Below, piece after piece: positions 11,747-20,655 of a stretch of DNA of 38,246 bases. The position numbers were made by a program, and so were the translations under genes. The stretch is taken from NCBI GenBank assembly GCA_026713285.1, contig JAPOOT010000249.1, positions 1 through 38,246 of the forward strand. The letters run 5' to 3'. The stretch's first letter is position 1. Each line of letters opens with the position of its first letter. The DNA comes from Gemmatimonadota bacterium (GTDB lineage Bacteria > JAAXHH01). The notes beneath the pieces are model-generated. The model ran no database searches, was not told where the DNA came from, and saw nothing but the letters and a program-made list of their open reading frames with translations.

Positions 11747-11776
11747 AAGGGGCTGGCGCGTACGCGCCAGCCCCTT
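11747..11776 (-). terminator. Rho-independent terminator for the minus-strand tRNA-Glu
   Basis: 14-bp perfect stem AAGGGGCTGGCGCG/CGCGCCAGCCCCTT with a 2-nt loop. Reading the minus strand, the stem is followed by a T-rich run (complement of aaaa at 11744-11748). Confidence 0.8.
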
Positions 11777-11809
11777 CCCATATCTGGTCTGTTCAGGTCT
11801 GTTTCGTAT

Positions 11810-11883
11810 GACCCCAACGGGATTTGAACCCGTGTTGCCGCCGTGAAAGGGCGGTGTCCTTGGCCAGGCTAGACGATGGGGTC
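11810..11883 (-). tRNA. tRNA-Glu (anticodon TTC)
   Basis: Reverse complement GACCCCATCGTCTAGCCTGGCCAAGGACACCGCCCTTTCACGGCGGCAACACGGGTTCAAATCCCGTTGGGGTC. Acceptor GACCCCA/TGGGGTC, anticodon stem CCGCC-CTTTCAC-GGCGG, T-loop GGTTCAAATC. Confidence 0.95.
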
Positions 11884-11941
11884 GCGGACCCTCAAAAGCC
11901 GTCCTAAAATACGGAACGGGACTTCCAAAGGCAAGCCTTTT

Positions 11942-13183
11942 TTACCCCTCGTAACCCATGTCCTTCCATATGCGACGGGCGTATGGGATATGTTCCGGAG
12001 CCGGGTCGCGACGGCCGAGTATGCTGGGAGGCGGCTGTCCCGGTCCGGCATGTCCGGGCCAGGGCGACCAGTGGTCGTTCTCCCAGGATTTCCGGTCGTC
12101 TTCTTCCCTGAAATCGGGCACCTCGAAGGGGCGCCCGTCTTCCAGCGCGCTTTTCCAGGCCAGGATGCCCACCGACGACATGGCCACGCCGCGGTAGACG
12201 TCCAGGAAGGGCTGTTCGCCCGAACGGATGGCCCGGGCAAAGTGGAAACTGGTCCAGAAGTCGCCGCCCCCGTGCCCCGCCTCGCGGGCGAGATCGCCGT
12301 GTTCGGGCCAGTCCGGCCGGTATACCCGTTCCGCTTTCTGGCCGGGTTCCAGGTGCCACGGCTCATGCCACACCCGCACCTCTCCCGGTCCGAAGTATCC
12401 GGGTCCCCGCGTGATCTCCATGGCGCCCCGTTCGCCGTGCACGCGGTACCAGTTGCTGTGGCCCGGCATACTGAGTCCGAAGATCCGGAACACCGCGCCG
12501 TTGTCCATGCGGCAGAGGATGACAGACCCAGGGTCTCCTCTCCTGAGCGTGAGGGTGCGCTCGGGCCGCGCGATGGCCAGGGCGTTCACGCCAACCGGCC
12601 GCGTATCGGTGATGCATACCAGCGGAGCCAGGGCGTGGGTGCAGTAATAGGTGGAGGGAATCCACGCACGCCAGTGGTCGAATCCCGGTGACAGGCGGAG
12701 GCTGTCGTCCCGGGCCATGGGGTGGTTGTACTCCCCCTCGGCATAGGTTACCTCGCCGATCTCCCCCTCGCCGTACAACCGGTGCATCTCCTGATTGAAG
12801 ACCGTGTACGGATAGTTCTCGGCCAACATGTAAATCCGGCCGGTCTCCTCCACGGTCCGGCACAGGGCCACCCCCTCGGCCAGGGTGGCGTTGGAGGCCG
12901 TCTCGCTCATGACGTGCCGCCCCGCCCGCAGGGCCTTGATGGCGAACGGCGCGTGTTCGTGGAAGTAGTTGGCCAGGACGACGGCGTCCATGTCGTGGGC
13001 GAGGAATGCGTCGTAATCGGTGTACGCGGCGACGGAGAGTTCCCCGGCCAACTGCAGCAGCCGCTCCTCCCAGGTGTCGCACAGCGCCACGAGCTTCATG
13101 CCCACGGCGCTGGACGCGGTCTGCGCGAAACTCTTCCCGCGGCCCACGCCTACTACGCCCACACGGATCGGCTGATCGTTCAT
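11942..13183 (-). CDS. Gfo/Idh/MocA family oxidoreductase
   Basis: 413 aa; IRVGVVGVGRGKSFAQTA, DMDAVVLANYFHEHAPFAIKALRAGRHVMSETASNATLAEG. Confidence 0.9.
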   Translation of the reverse strand: MNDQPIRVGVVGVGRGKSFAQTASSAVGMKLVALCDTWEERLLQLAGELSVAAYTDYDAFLAHDMDAVVLANYFHEHAPFAIKALRAGRHVMSETASNATLAEGVALCRTVEETGRIYMLAENYPYTVFNQEMHRLYGEGEIGEVTYAEGEYNHPMARDDSLRLSPGFDHWRAWIPSTYYCTHALAPLVCITDTRPVGVNALAIARPERTLTLRRGDPGSVILCRMDNGAVFRIFGLSMPGHSNWYRVHGERGAMEITRGPGYFGPGEVRVWHEPWHLEPGQKAERVYRPDWPEHGDLAREAGHGGGDFWTSFHFARAIRSGEQPFLDVYRGVAMSSVGILAWKSALEDGRPFEVPDFREEDDRKSWENDHWSPWPGHAGPGQPPPSILGRRDPAPEHIPYARRIWKDMGYEG

Positions 13184-13297
13184 GGTTCGCCTTCGCTCAG
13201 GATGCGCCTTCGTTCATGGTTCATCTTTGTTCATGGTTCATCTTTGTTCATGGTGCGCCGTCGTTCATGGTGCGCCGTCGTTCAGGACGCTTCCCTC
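13179..13297 (-). repeat. Seven 17-bp tandem repeats filling the gap between HAD stop and Gfo/Idh start
   Basis: Units (+ strand): ttcatggttcgccttcg, ctcaggatgcgccttcg, ttcatggttcatctttg x2, ttcatggtgcgccgtcg x2, ttcaggacgcttccctc. The array contains the Gfo/Idh ATG and reaches the HAD stop. Confidence 0.93.
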
Positions 13298-14000
13298 ATG
13301 ACAGGCCAATCAGTCCGGGGACATCCGTCAATGTGTTGATGGTGGGCAGGCGATATCGCCCGTACTTGTCGTACCGATCGATGAGGAGGGCGTCCAGGCC
13401 GATGCGTTCTGCGGGCAGGATGTCCTCCTCCGGGTAATCCCCGATATACAGGATGCGGCCGATCGGGGTTTCCGCACGATCCAGGGCCAGGCGGAAGATC
13501 TCCTCGTCGGGCTTTTCACATCCGACTTCGGCGGAAACGACGAGGAAGGAGAAGTACCGGTCCAGGTCGAGCCGCTCCAGGACCAGCGCGAGGTGTTCCG
13601 ACCAGTTCGACAGCACCCCGAGGCGCATGCCGCGGGCCTTCAGCACTTCCAGCGTGGGCCGTACGTCCCCGTACACCTCCAGGTACCTGCCGTCCTGGAA
13701 CCGGTCGTAATACGCCTGCAGCCCCTGCGCCAGGTCACCCTCGACGCCCGCTCCGTTCAACACGTGGGCGTAGAGATCCAGAAAGTACCGGCGCGTCTGC
13801 TCCGGCGTGCTCATGCGTCCTTCGCGAAGCCGGAACCGCGGTTCCTCCATGGATTTCGAAAGCGCGGCCTTCACCTGGTTCAGCGTCACCTCGGTCCCGA
13901 GCTCCCCGGCCGCGACAACAAAGAACTCCTCGAAGAAATCCGGAGAATCCCGGCCGACGAGGGTACCCGCCGCATCAAAAATCACGGTATCGTAGAACAT
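13296..14000 (-). CDS. HAD family hydrolase (YjjG/FMN-phosphatase-like)
   Basis: 234 aa; YDTVIFDAAGTLVGRD, LGVLSNWSEHL, GCEKPDEEIFRLAL, ILYIGDYPEEDILPAERIGLDALLIDR. Confidence 0.9.
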   Translation of the reverse strand: MFYDTVIFDAAGTLVGRDSPDFFEEFFVVAAGELGTEVTLNQVKAALSKSMEEPRFRLREGRMSTPEQTRRYFLDLYAHVLNGAGVEGDLAQGLQAYYDRFQDGRYLEVYGDVRPTLEVLKARGMRLGVLSNWSEHLALVLERLDLDRYFSFLVVSAEVGCEKPDEEIFRLALDRAETPIGRILYIGDYPEEDILPAERIGLDALLIDRYDKYGRYRLPTINTLTDVPGLIGLS

Positions 14001-14030
14001 GGAGGATCCGTGCCTTCGCCGGCAAACCGG

Positions 14031-15041
14031 TCACTCTGCGGGCATGCCCCATTTTTCGGCGGCGAGTTTCTTCACGGCGGGGTTTACGAGGCCGTCGTCG
14101 GGCCAGCGGCCACTGAGAATGGTGACCAGTTGCCGGCCTGCTTTTCTTGCGCGCTCGATCCCACCCCGAACCGACGCGGAAGCGTAATGGGGTGTGAGGA
14201 CTACATTATCCATCTTGCGCAGCGGGTTGTCCGGAGCCGGGGGCTCCTGCTCCTGCACGTCCAGCCCCGCGCCGGCGAGCCGCCCTTCCTGCAACGCCTC
14301 GATGAGCGCCTTTTCGTCAACGACCTTGCCGCGTCCCGTGTTGATGAAGTAGGCGGAGGGTTTCATGTTCCGGAAATCCCGCTCCCCGATGATGTGGTGG
14401 GTACTGGGCGTCAGGGGAACATGGCACGAAACGAAGTCGGATTCCTTGAACAGCGTTTCCTGGTCCACCATGGTCACGCCCCAGGGATCGGCGGCGGCCT
14501 GGCTGACGAAGGGATCGCAGGCAGTGATACGCAGATCGAAACCGGTGGCGATCTTCGCCATGGCCCGGCCGATATTCCCGAAGGACACGAGGCCGAGGGT
14601 TTGCTCGTATACAGGTTGAATGGTGCCGCGGCTGACGGGGGTGCCTTCGATCATGGACCGGTTGATGGGCATCAGCCGGCGGGCGCACGCAAGCAGCAGC
14701 ATCATGGCGTGCTGGGCGACCTCCCGTTCGAAAACGCCCTGGATGTTGTATACGATGATCCCCCGTTCCGTGGCCGCTTCCACGTCGATGAAGTCCACGC
14801 CGATCCCGCCCGCGCCCACGACGCGTATGCGGTCGGGCAGTTGCTCCACGGTTTCCCGATTATAGGTCAGGCCGCCCTGGGTAAAGCCGTCCACGTCCCG
14901 GGCCTCTTCCAGCATTTCCTCTAGTGTGCTGAAGGGACGTATCCTGAGCTCGGCGCCAATCGTTTCCAGTTCGTCCCTGATATACTGATTGGGACCGGGA
15001 TTGTCGGGATTGCCGGGCGCGAGAATGGTAAATCGAGCCAT
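14031..15041 (-). CDS. D-2-hydroxyacid dehydrogenase (phosphoglycerate dehydrogenase-like, NAD-binding)
   Basis: ATG at 15041 (MARFTILAPGNPDNPGP). LGLVSFGNIGRAMAKIATGFDLRITACDPF, FINTGRGKVVDEKALIEALQEGRLAGAGLDVQEQEP. Confidence 0.9.
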   Translation of the reverse strand: MARFTILAPGNPDNPGPNQYIRDELETIGAELRIRPFSTLEEMLEEARDVDGFTQGGLTYNRETVEQLPDRIRVVGAGGIGVDFIDVEAATERGIIVYNIQGVFEREVAQHAMMLLLACARRLMPINRSMIEGTPVSRGTIQPVYEQTLGLVSFGNIGRAMAKIATGFDLRITACDPFVSQAAADPWGVTMVDQETLFKESDFVSCHVPLTPSTHHIIGERDFRNMKPSAYFINTGRGKVVDEKALIEALQEGRLAGAGLDVQEQEPPAPDNPLRKMDNVVLTPHYASASVRGGIERARKAGRQLVTILSGRWPDDGLVNPAVKKLAAEKWGMPAE

Positions 15042-15374
15042 GCGGACTCCTTGGAATGGGGGGTATCGGGTCACCTGGACCAGTGAAAAGTAACCCGGTA
15101 TCTTGGGAATGGCAACATGAGATTTCGACAGCGGTTCAATGCGCTGTCATGTCAGGCGCCATGGGGTGCAACGAACCATCCGGATGGGTGAGTTCGCGCG
15201 GCAGGATCACCCAAATATCCCTTGCCCTGACCTGAATATCGTTGATTTTAGTGGAGACTGACTACACGAGGGATGGGTACGCGCATACCGCTTTCTTTAA
15301 CTTCCGTGAGTATATCCAATCCTCGGCCTGACACAGTTGCACCTACAATATACTGGATTCACCCCGGAGGAACC

Positions 15375-16658
15375 ATGCAATCAATCGCCCTTTTGCTGAC
15401 CGGCCTGTGTCTCGTCGCGCTGACATCCGCCTGTGCGCCGGCCGAAGAACCCCTGCCTGAAGATCCTGTCGAACGCGCCAGGGCACTGCACGCGAAAGTC
15501 CCGCTGATCGACGGGCACAACGACCTGCCCTGGCAGATTCGCAGGAAGGCGAACCGGGACGTCTGGTCGATTGACATCGCCGAATCGCAGCCGGACCTGC
15601 ACACCGACATTCCCCGCCTGCGCGAGGGCATGCTCGGGGCCCAGTTCTGGTCGGTTTACGTACCCGCTTCCATGCAGGGTAAAGAAGCCGTGCGCGCGAC
15701 CATGGAGGAAATCGATATCGTGTACCAGATGGCCGCCCGGTATCCGGACACGTTCCAACTGGCCGCTACGGCGGACGAAGTGGAAGCGGCCTTCGCGGCA
15801 GGCAGGATCGCGTCCATGTTGGGCATTGAAGGAGGACATTCCATCGATTCCTCCCTGGGCGCGCTCCGCATGTTCCACCGGCTGGGCGTCGGATACATGA
15901 CGCTGACTCACAGCCGCAACGTGCCCTGGGCCGATTCGGCTACTGACACCGTCGCGGTTGACGGCCTGACGGAATTCGGAAAAGAGGTGGTCCGGGAGAT
16001 GAACCGCCTGGGCATGCTGGTGGACCTGTCCCACGTCTCCCCGGCGACCATGCGGGACGCCCTGGACGTGTCGGAGGCCCCCGTCATCTTCAGCCATTCC
16101 TCGTCCCTGGCCAAGTGCAACCACGTGCGAAATGTTCCCGACGACGTCCTGGAGCGCCTGGTCGAGAACAACGGCGTGGTCATGGTCACCTTCGTACCCG
16201 CCTATATCTCGGAAGAAACCCGCCTGCACGGCGTGAAGCGCAACGAAGAGCGGGAGCGGCTCGCGGCGATGCCGGGCAGTACGGATGAATCGGTGGCGGA
16301 AGGCATGGCCACCTGGAACGAGGCCAATCCCACGCCGCCTGCCACCCTCGCACAGGTGGCCGACCATATCGATCACATCCGGCAGGTGGCCGGCATCGAT
16401 TACATCGGTATCGGCGGGGATTACGACGGCATTTCCACGGTTCCGGTGGGGCTGGAGGACGTGTCCACCTATCCCATGCTGACGGCCGAACTGATCCGGA
16501 GGGGTTATTCGGACGAGGATGTCCTGAAGATCCTCGGGCGCAACGTGCTGCGCGTGATGCGTGAAGCGGAGGCGGTGGCGGCAAGACTGCAGCAGGAGCG
16601 CCATGCCTCTGGCGCCCGCATCGAAGTGCTGGACGGAGAAACTACGATTGAGGAATAG
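15375..16658 (+). CDS. Membrane dipeptidase (peptidase M19), lipoprotein
   Basis: ATG at 15375 with GGAGG upstream; lipobox LTSAC; LIDGHNDLPWQIR, GIEGGHSID, YMTLTHSRNVPWADSATD, VDLSHVSPATMRDAL, YIGIGGDYDG. Confidence 0.93.
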   Translation: MQSIALLLTGLCLVALTSACAPAEEPLPEDPVERARALHAKVPLIDGHNDLPWQIRRKANRDVWSIDIAESQPDLHTDIPRLREGMLGAQFWSVYVPASMQGKEAVRATMEEIDIVYQMAARYPDTFQLAATADEVEAAFAAGRIASMLGIEGGHSIDSSLGALRMFHRLGVGYMTLTHSRNVPWADSATDTVAVDGLTEFGKEVVREMNRLGMLVDLSHVSPATMRDALDVSEAPVIFSHSSSLAKCNHVRNVPDDVLERLVENNGVVMVTFVPAYISEETRLHGVKRNEERERLAAMPGSTDESVAEGMATWNEANPTPPATLAQVADHIDHIRQVAGIDYIGIGGDYDGISTVPVGLEDVSTYPMLTAELIRRGYSDEDVLKILGRNVLRVMREAEAVAARLQQERHASGARIEVLDGETTIEE

Positions 16659-16679
16659 ACGCGGCAGGCGCCGGCCCGG

Positions 16680-16754
16680 GGCAATGGCGCCACCGCACAA
16701 CCCAGGCAAGGGCGCCACCGTACAACCCAGGCAAGGGCGCCACCGTACAACCAC
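16680..16754 (+). repeat. Three tandem 25-bp repeats (ggcaagggcgccaccgtacaaccca) with degenerate copies continuing to about 16809
   Basis: Units 16680-16704, 16705-16729 and 16730-16754 are near identical. Degenerate continuations ggtagggccttcaccatataatccgtca and ggggcgtcaccggatgacca follow. Confidence 0.88.
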
Positions 16755-16868
16755 AACCAGGTAGGGCCTTCACCATATAATCCGTCAGGGGCGTCACCGG
16801 ATGACCAGATGGAGTGTCACAGCGGAACTCCGTACATTGATCAGCCCCCGAAGACCTTGTAAACACCC

Positions 16869-17621
16869 ATGAACGAATCGCAGATCAGACAGTTGCTCCA
16901 ACAGGTCCGCGCCGGCGACCTGTCGGTTGACGAGGCGTCGAGCAGGCTGCGGTCCTTGCCCTTCGAGGACCTCGGTTACGCGCGGGTGGACCACCACAGG
17001 GCGATGCGGTGCGGGTTCCCCGAGGTGATCTTCTGCACGGGGAAGACCGACGGCCAGGTGGCCGGTATCGCGGAACGCATTGTCGCGTCTGGGAGCGACC
17101 TGCTCGCCACCCGGGCGACTCCGGCCATGTACGACGCCGTGGCGGCGCGGTGTCCCGGCGCGGAGTACCACGAGGCGGCCCGGACGATCGTGGTCCAGGA
17201 TTCCTGGCGGGACCTGGGCATCGGCGAGGTATTGGTCGTCTCGGCGGGCACGAGCGATATCCCGGTGGCCGAAGAAGCCGCGGTTACGGCCCGGGTACTG
17301 GGCAATCGGGTCGAGTGTCTCTACGACGTCGGCGTGGCCGGCATCCACCGGCTCCTTTCCCACCATGAGGCCATCATGAACGCATCGGTGCTCGTCGTCG
17401 CGGCGGGCATGGAGGGCGCCCTGCCCAGCGTGGTCGGCGGAATGGTCTCCAGACCGGTGATCGCCGTGCCGACCAGCGTCGGGTATGGCGCCAGTTTCAA
17501 CGGACTGGCGGCGCTCCTGGCCATGCTGAACAGCTGCGCTTCGGGCGTTACGGTGGTGAATATCGACGGCGGGTTCAACGCCGGTTACGCGGCCGGCCTC
17601 ATCAATCGGAAACACGAATAG
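16869..17621 (+). CDS. larB: Nickel pincer cofactor biosynthesis protein LarB
   Basis: 250 aa; VDEASSRLRSLPFEDLGYARVDHHRAMRCGFPEVIFCTGKT, VVSAGTSDIPVAEEAAVTARVLGNRVECLYDVGVAGIHRLL, VVAAGMEGALPSVVGGMVSRPVIAVPTSVGYGASFNGLAALLAMLNSCASGVTVVNIDGGFNAGYAA. Confidence 0.95.
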   Translation: MNESQIRQLLQQVRAGDLSVDEASSRLRSLPFEDLGYARVDHHRAMRCGFPEVIFCTGKTDGQVAGIAERIVASGSDLLATRATPAMYDAVAARCPGAEYHEAARTIVVQDSWRDLGIGEVLVVSAGTSDIPVAEEAAVTARVLGNRVECLYDVGVAGIHRLLSHHEAIMNASVLVVAAGMEGALPSVVGGMVSRPVIAVPTSVGYGASFNGLAALLAMLNSCASGVTVVNIDGGFNAGYAAGLINRKHE

Positions 17622-17623
17622 GG

Positions 17624-18799
17624 ATGGCGGGTCCAATGGCTTTGGCAGGATACTTCGACCAGTTGTCCGGCCTTACCGCGGACATGCTGCTCGCCGCGAT
17701 GATCGACGCGGGAGTGGACCCAATCGCGCTTGAAGCAGCCATGAAGAGCCATCATGGCGTGGATTGCGGGATCAACGTTACTGAGGGGCGTGTCGCCGGG
17801 AACCGGGTGACGTACACCACGCTGTCGTGTGCCGAGGCGTCCGTGCCAGAGACCTGCCGGGCCATGCCGGGAGGCGGAGCGGACACACCGGCCGCCGTTC
17901 TCATCGGGAGGGTGATCGACCACCTGGAAAAGAACGTAAACGGACTGCGGGGGACGGAGGACCTGGCGCCGACCATGGAAGCGCTGGGCGGACGTCGCAC
18001 GGCCCTGCGCATTCTGCTCCTCTGCAACGCCCTCCACCTGCTCGGAATCGAATCCCTCCACCACGTAGCGCTGCCCTTTGCCGCGGGCATCGAATCCACG
18101 CCGCCACTCCAGGCCGCCCTGATGAGAGGCGCCGCAATAAAACCCGTCGACCACGCCCCCATAGACCTGCCGGGATGCGCCTTTTTAACCGCCTTGTCGG
18201 CGGGACCGATGAACACAGCCGGTTTCACGCTGCGGAACATGGGCTACGGGGGGGACGACGCTGACCGGGGAGATGGGCACGTCGCCAGGCTGTGTACGGG
18301 CGAGGCCGGCGAAGAGGCCGGCGAAGAGGCTGGAGAAGTGGCCGGCGGGGGTTCCGTGCAGATCCTGGAAACGCAGATCGACGACATGAATCCGCAGTTC
18401 TACGGCCACGTCGTGGACCTGCTGCTCGAAGCCGGTGCGCTGGATGCCTTCCTTACACCGGTGATCATGAAGAAAAACCGGCCGGGCGTACTGCTCACCG
18501 TGCTTGCGCCGGCCGCATTGACCGGGCGGTTGTCCGGGCTGATCTTCCGGGAAACGACGACCATAGGCCTCAGAACTTACCCCGTCTCCCGCCGCGTCCT
18601 GCCCCGTAGCGAAGCCGTCGTTGAAACCCGCTACGGCGCGATCCGGATCAAGGTCGTGGAACACGGGGATTCCCGGCGATATACCCCCGAATACGAAGAC
18701 TGCCGCCAGGCTGCGCTCAGCAGCGGCGTTCCACTCGCCGACGTGTATGCGGCCGTCCGGGAAGCCGCCGGCCGCGTGGCACCGGATCATCTGCCTTGA
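17624..18799 (+). CDS. larC: LarC-like nickel insertion protein with divergent N-terminal domain
   Basis: Strong C-domain: VQILETQIDDMNPQFYGHVVDLLLEAGALDAFLTPVIMKKNRPGVLLTVL...LIFRETTTIGLRTYPVSRRVLPR...YTPEYEDCRQAA. N-domain YFDQLSGLTADMLLAAMIDAGVDP is weakly LarC1-like. Start may be ATG 17636. Confidence 0.85.
   Translation: MAGPMALAGYFDQLSGLTADMLLAAMIDAGVDPIALEAAMKSHHGVDCGINVTEGRVAGNRVTYTTLSCAEASVPETCRAMPGGGADTPAAVLIGRVIDHLEKNVNGLRGTEDLAPTMEALGGRRTALRILLLCNALHLLGIESLHHVALPFAAGIESTPPLQAALMRGAAIKPVDHAPIDLPGCAFLTALSAGPMNTAGFTLRNMGYGGDDADRGDGHVARLCTGEAGEEAGEEAGEVAGGGSVQILETQIDDMNPQFYGHVVDLLLEAGALDAFLTPVIMKKNRPGVLLTVLAPAALTGRLSGLIFRETTTIGLRTYPVSRRVLPRSEAVVETRYGAIRIKVVEHGDSRRYTPEYEDCRQAALSSGVPLADVYAAVREAAGRVAPDHLP
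18302..18345 (+). repeat. 12-bp in-frame tandem repeat at the LarC N/C domain junction
   Basis: gaggccggcgaa gaggccggcgaa gaggctggagaa gtggccggc encodes EAGEEAGEEAGEVAG. Confidence 0.8.
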
Positions 18800-20655
18800 T
18801 CGTCGCCGAGGACGTAACGTTCAGTTACCGGGTCCAGCCGGGAAACGTGGCCCCCACGCTGCGAGGCCTGTCCTTAGAAATCGGCGAATCCGAAAGCGTG
18901 GCCGTGATCGGTCCCAACGGCTCGGGAAAGAGCACCCTCGCCCGCTGTTTAAACGGGTTGATCGTACCCCAGTCCGGCCGGGTCCTGGTGGATGGCCTGG
19001 ATACGGCCGAACCGTCGAACACGTGGCAGGTCCACCAGCGAACCGGGATGATCTTCCAGAACCCGGACAACCAGCTGGTCTCGACCACGGTTGAACGTGA
19101 GGTGGCTTTCGGGCTCGAAAACCTCGGCCTGCCTTCCAGGGAGATCCACCGGCGGGTCGCGTGGGCGCTCGACCGGTTCCACCTGGCAAAGTACCGCCAT
19201 TATCCGCCCCATAAGCTGTCCGGCGGCGAAAAACAACGCGTGGCTATCGCTTCCGTGGTCGCGATGCGTCCCCGGTACCTCATTTGCGATGAGCCCACCT
19301 CGTCGCTGGACCCCGGCGACCGGCGGGACATCCTCGGCCTGCTCCTGTCGATCGTGGATGAATACCGGCTCAGCGTGGTCTTCATCACGCAGTCTCCCGA
19401 GGAAGCCGTCCGGATGGACCGTATCGCGATGGTGGTGGATGGGGCCGTCGCAGCCGAGGGGCCGCCGGAGGAAGTATTCCGGGATACGGAACGGCTCGCG
19501 GCGCACGGACTCGAGGCGCCGCTGTCCGAGCGGCTGTCGGACGCCTTGCGCGCACGCGGGCTTCCGGTACCGGCCGGTACCGTCCATCCCGAATCCCTGG
19601 TGCAGTGGCTTTCCGGCAGGATGCCCAGGCCGCCGTCCCGTCTGCCGGGGACCATGCCATCGGCCGATGCCCGTTCGGAGATTGTTGAGAAACCGGTCGA
19701 TCCGCCGGCGGGGGCGATTCCGGCCACGCCGCCGATCATCGAATTCGACCGGGTGTGCCATACCTATTCCCCCGGAACTTCCCTGGCGATCTCGGCGTTG
19801 CGCGATGTGACCACCCGGGTTTACCCCGGGGAGTGCGTCGCGCTGACCGGACCGAACGGTTCCGGTAAGTCCACGATGATCCAGCACATGAACCGCCTGC
19901 TGAAAGCGGATTCGGGCACGGTTCGGGTCGAGGGTGGGGACGTAACCTCCAAGGAAACCGACCTGCGGAAGCTGCGTCAGAAGGTGGGGCTGGTCTTCCA
20001 GTTCCCGGAAGCCCAGTTGTTCGAGGAAACCGTTTTCGACGACGTGGCCTTCGGTCCAAGGCAAACAGGCACGGAAGATTCGGAAATCCAGGATCTGGTG
20101 AACCGGGCGCTCGAACGGGCCCGACTCGATCCCGCACGGTTCTCGCATCGGCATCCCCTGTCGCTAAGCGGCGGAGAAAAACGCAGGGCCGCGATCGCCG
20201 GGATCCTGGTCATGGAACCATCCGTCCTCGCCCTCGACGAGCCCACGTCCGGTCTCGATCCGCAAAGCGTACGACAGGTCGAGGCGATTTTCAAAACCTG
20301 CAAGGATGGGGGCGCGACCCTTTTCCTGATCACCCATGACATGGACCTGGTCTCCCGCCTGGCGGACCGGGTCATGGTCATGGAGAACGGCGGCATCGCG
20401 TCGGACACCACGCCGGAGCGCCTGTTCGCCCGGGAGGCCGCGGTCGACGCGTCCGCGCAGGGGCAGGCGGATCTGTCCGGGCGGCAAGAGCGGCCCGGGC
20501 TGCCGGGTCTATGCAACCTGTTGACCGCCGTCCACGCGGCAGGGATTCCCGTCGATCCCGGCTGTTTCAATCTGGAAGAAGCCGCGGACATGATCCGCGC
20601 GAGCTTAGGCCGTGGAAACGACCACTCGAACCCCGGGGGAGAAGAGACATGCTAG
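18796..20655 (+). CDS. Fused double ATPase of an ECF/cobalt-nickel-type ABC transporter (EcfA-EcfA')
   Basis: 619 aa, TTG start overlapping the larC stop (TTGA). Two complete NBDs: GPNGSGKSTLARCLNGL...LSGGEKQRVAIASVVAMRPRYLICDEPTSSLDP and GPNGSGKSTMIQHMNRLL...LSGGEKRRAAIAGILVMEPSVLALDEPTSGLDP. Confidence 0.9.
   Translation: MIVAEDVTFSYRVQPGNVAPTLRGLSLEIGESESVAVIGPNGSGKSTLARCLNGLIVPQSGRVLVDGLDTAEPSNTWQVHQRTGMIFQNPDNQLVSTTVEREVAFGLENLGLPSREIHRRVAWALDRFHLAKYRHYPPHKLSGGEKQRVAIASVVAMRPRYLICDEPTSSLDPGDRRDILGLLLSIVDEYRLSVVFITQSPEEAVRMDRIAMVVDGAVAAEGPPEEVFRDTERLAAHGLEAPLSERLSDALRARGLPVPAGTVHPESLVQWLSGRMPRPPSRLPGTMPSADARSEIVEKPVDPPAGAIPATPPIIEFDRVCHTYSPGTSLAISALRDVTTRVYPGECVALTGPNGSGKSTMIQHMNRLLKADSGTVRVEGGDVTSKETDLRKLRQKVGLVFQFPEAQLFEETVFDDVAFGPRQTGTEDSEIQDLVNRALERARLDPARFSHRHPLSLSGGEKRRAAIAGILVMEPSVLALDEPTSGLDPQSVRQVEAIFKTCKDGGATLFLITHDMDLVSRLADRVMVMENGGIASDTTPERLFAREAAVDASAQGQADLSGRQERPGLPGLCNLLTAVHAAGIPVDPGCFNLEEAADMIRASLGRGNDHSNPGGEETC

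Noticed and set aside
11810-11883. tRNA-Glu as an integration site of a genomic island
   Set aside because: No integrase, no second partial tRNA copy seen in the window, and flanking genes look like ordinary metabolism.
13179-13297. CRISPR array (also considered for 16680-16754)
   Set aside because: Repeats are directly abutting with no unique spacers, and no cas genes are present.
12722-13339. Plus-strand ORF with repeated VHGSS/SWFIFVHG peptide across the 17-bp array
   Set aside because: Its repetitive tail is simply the tandem DNA repeat read in one frame, and the rest is antisense to the Gfo/Idh gene.
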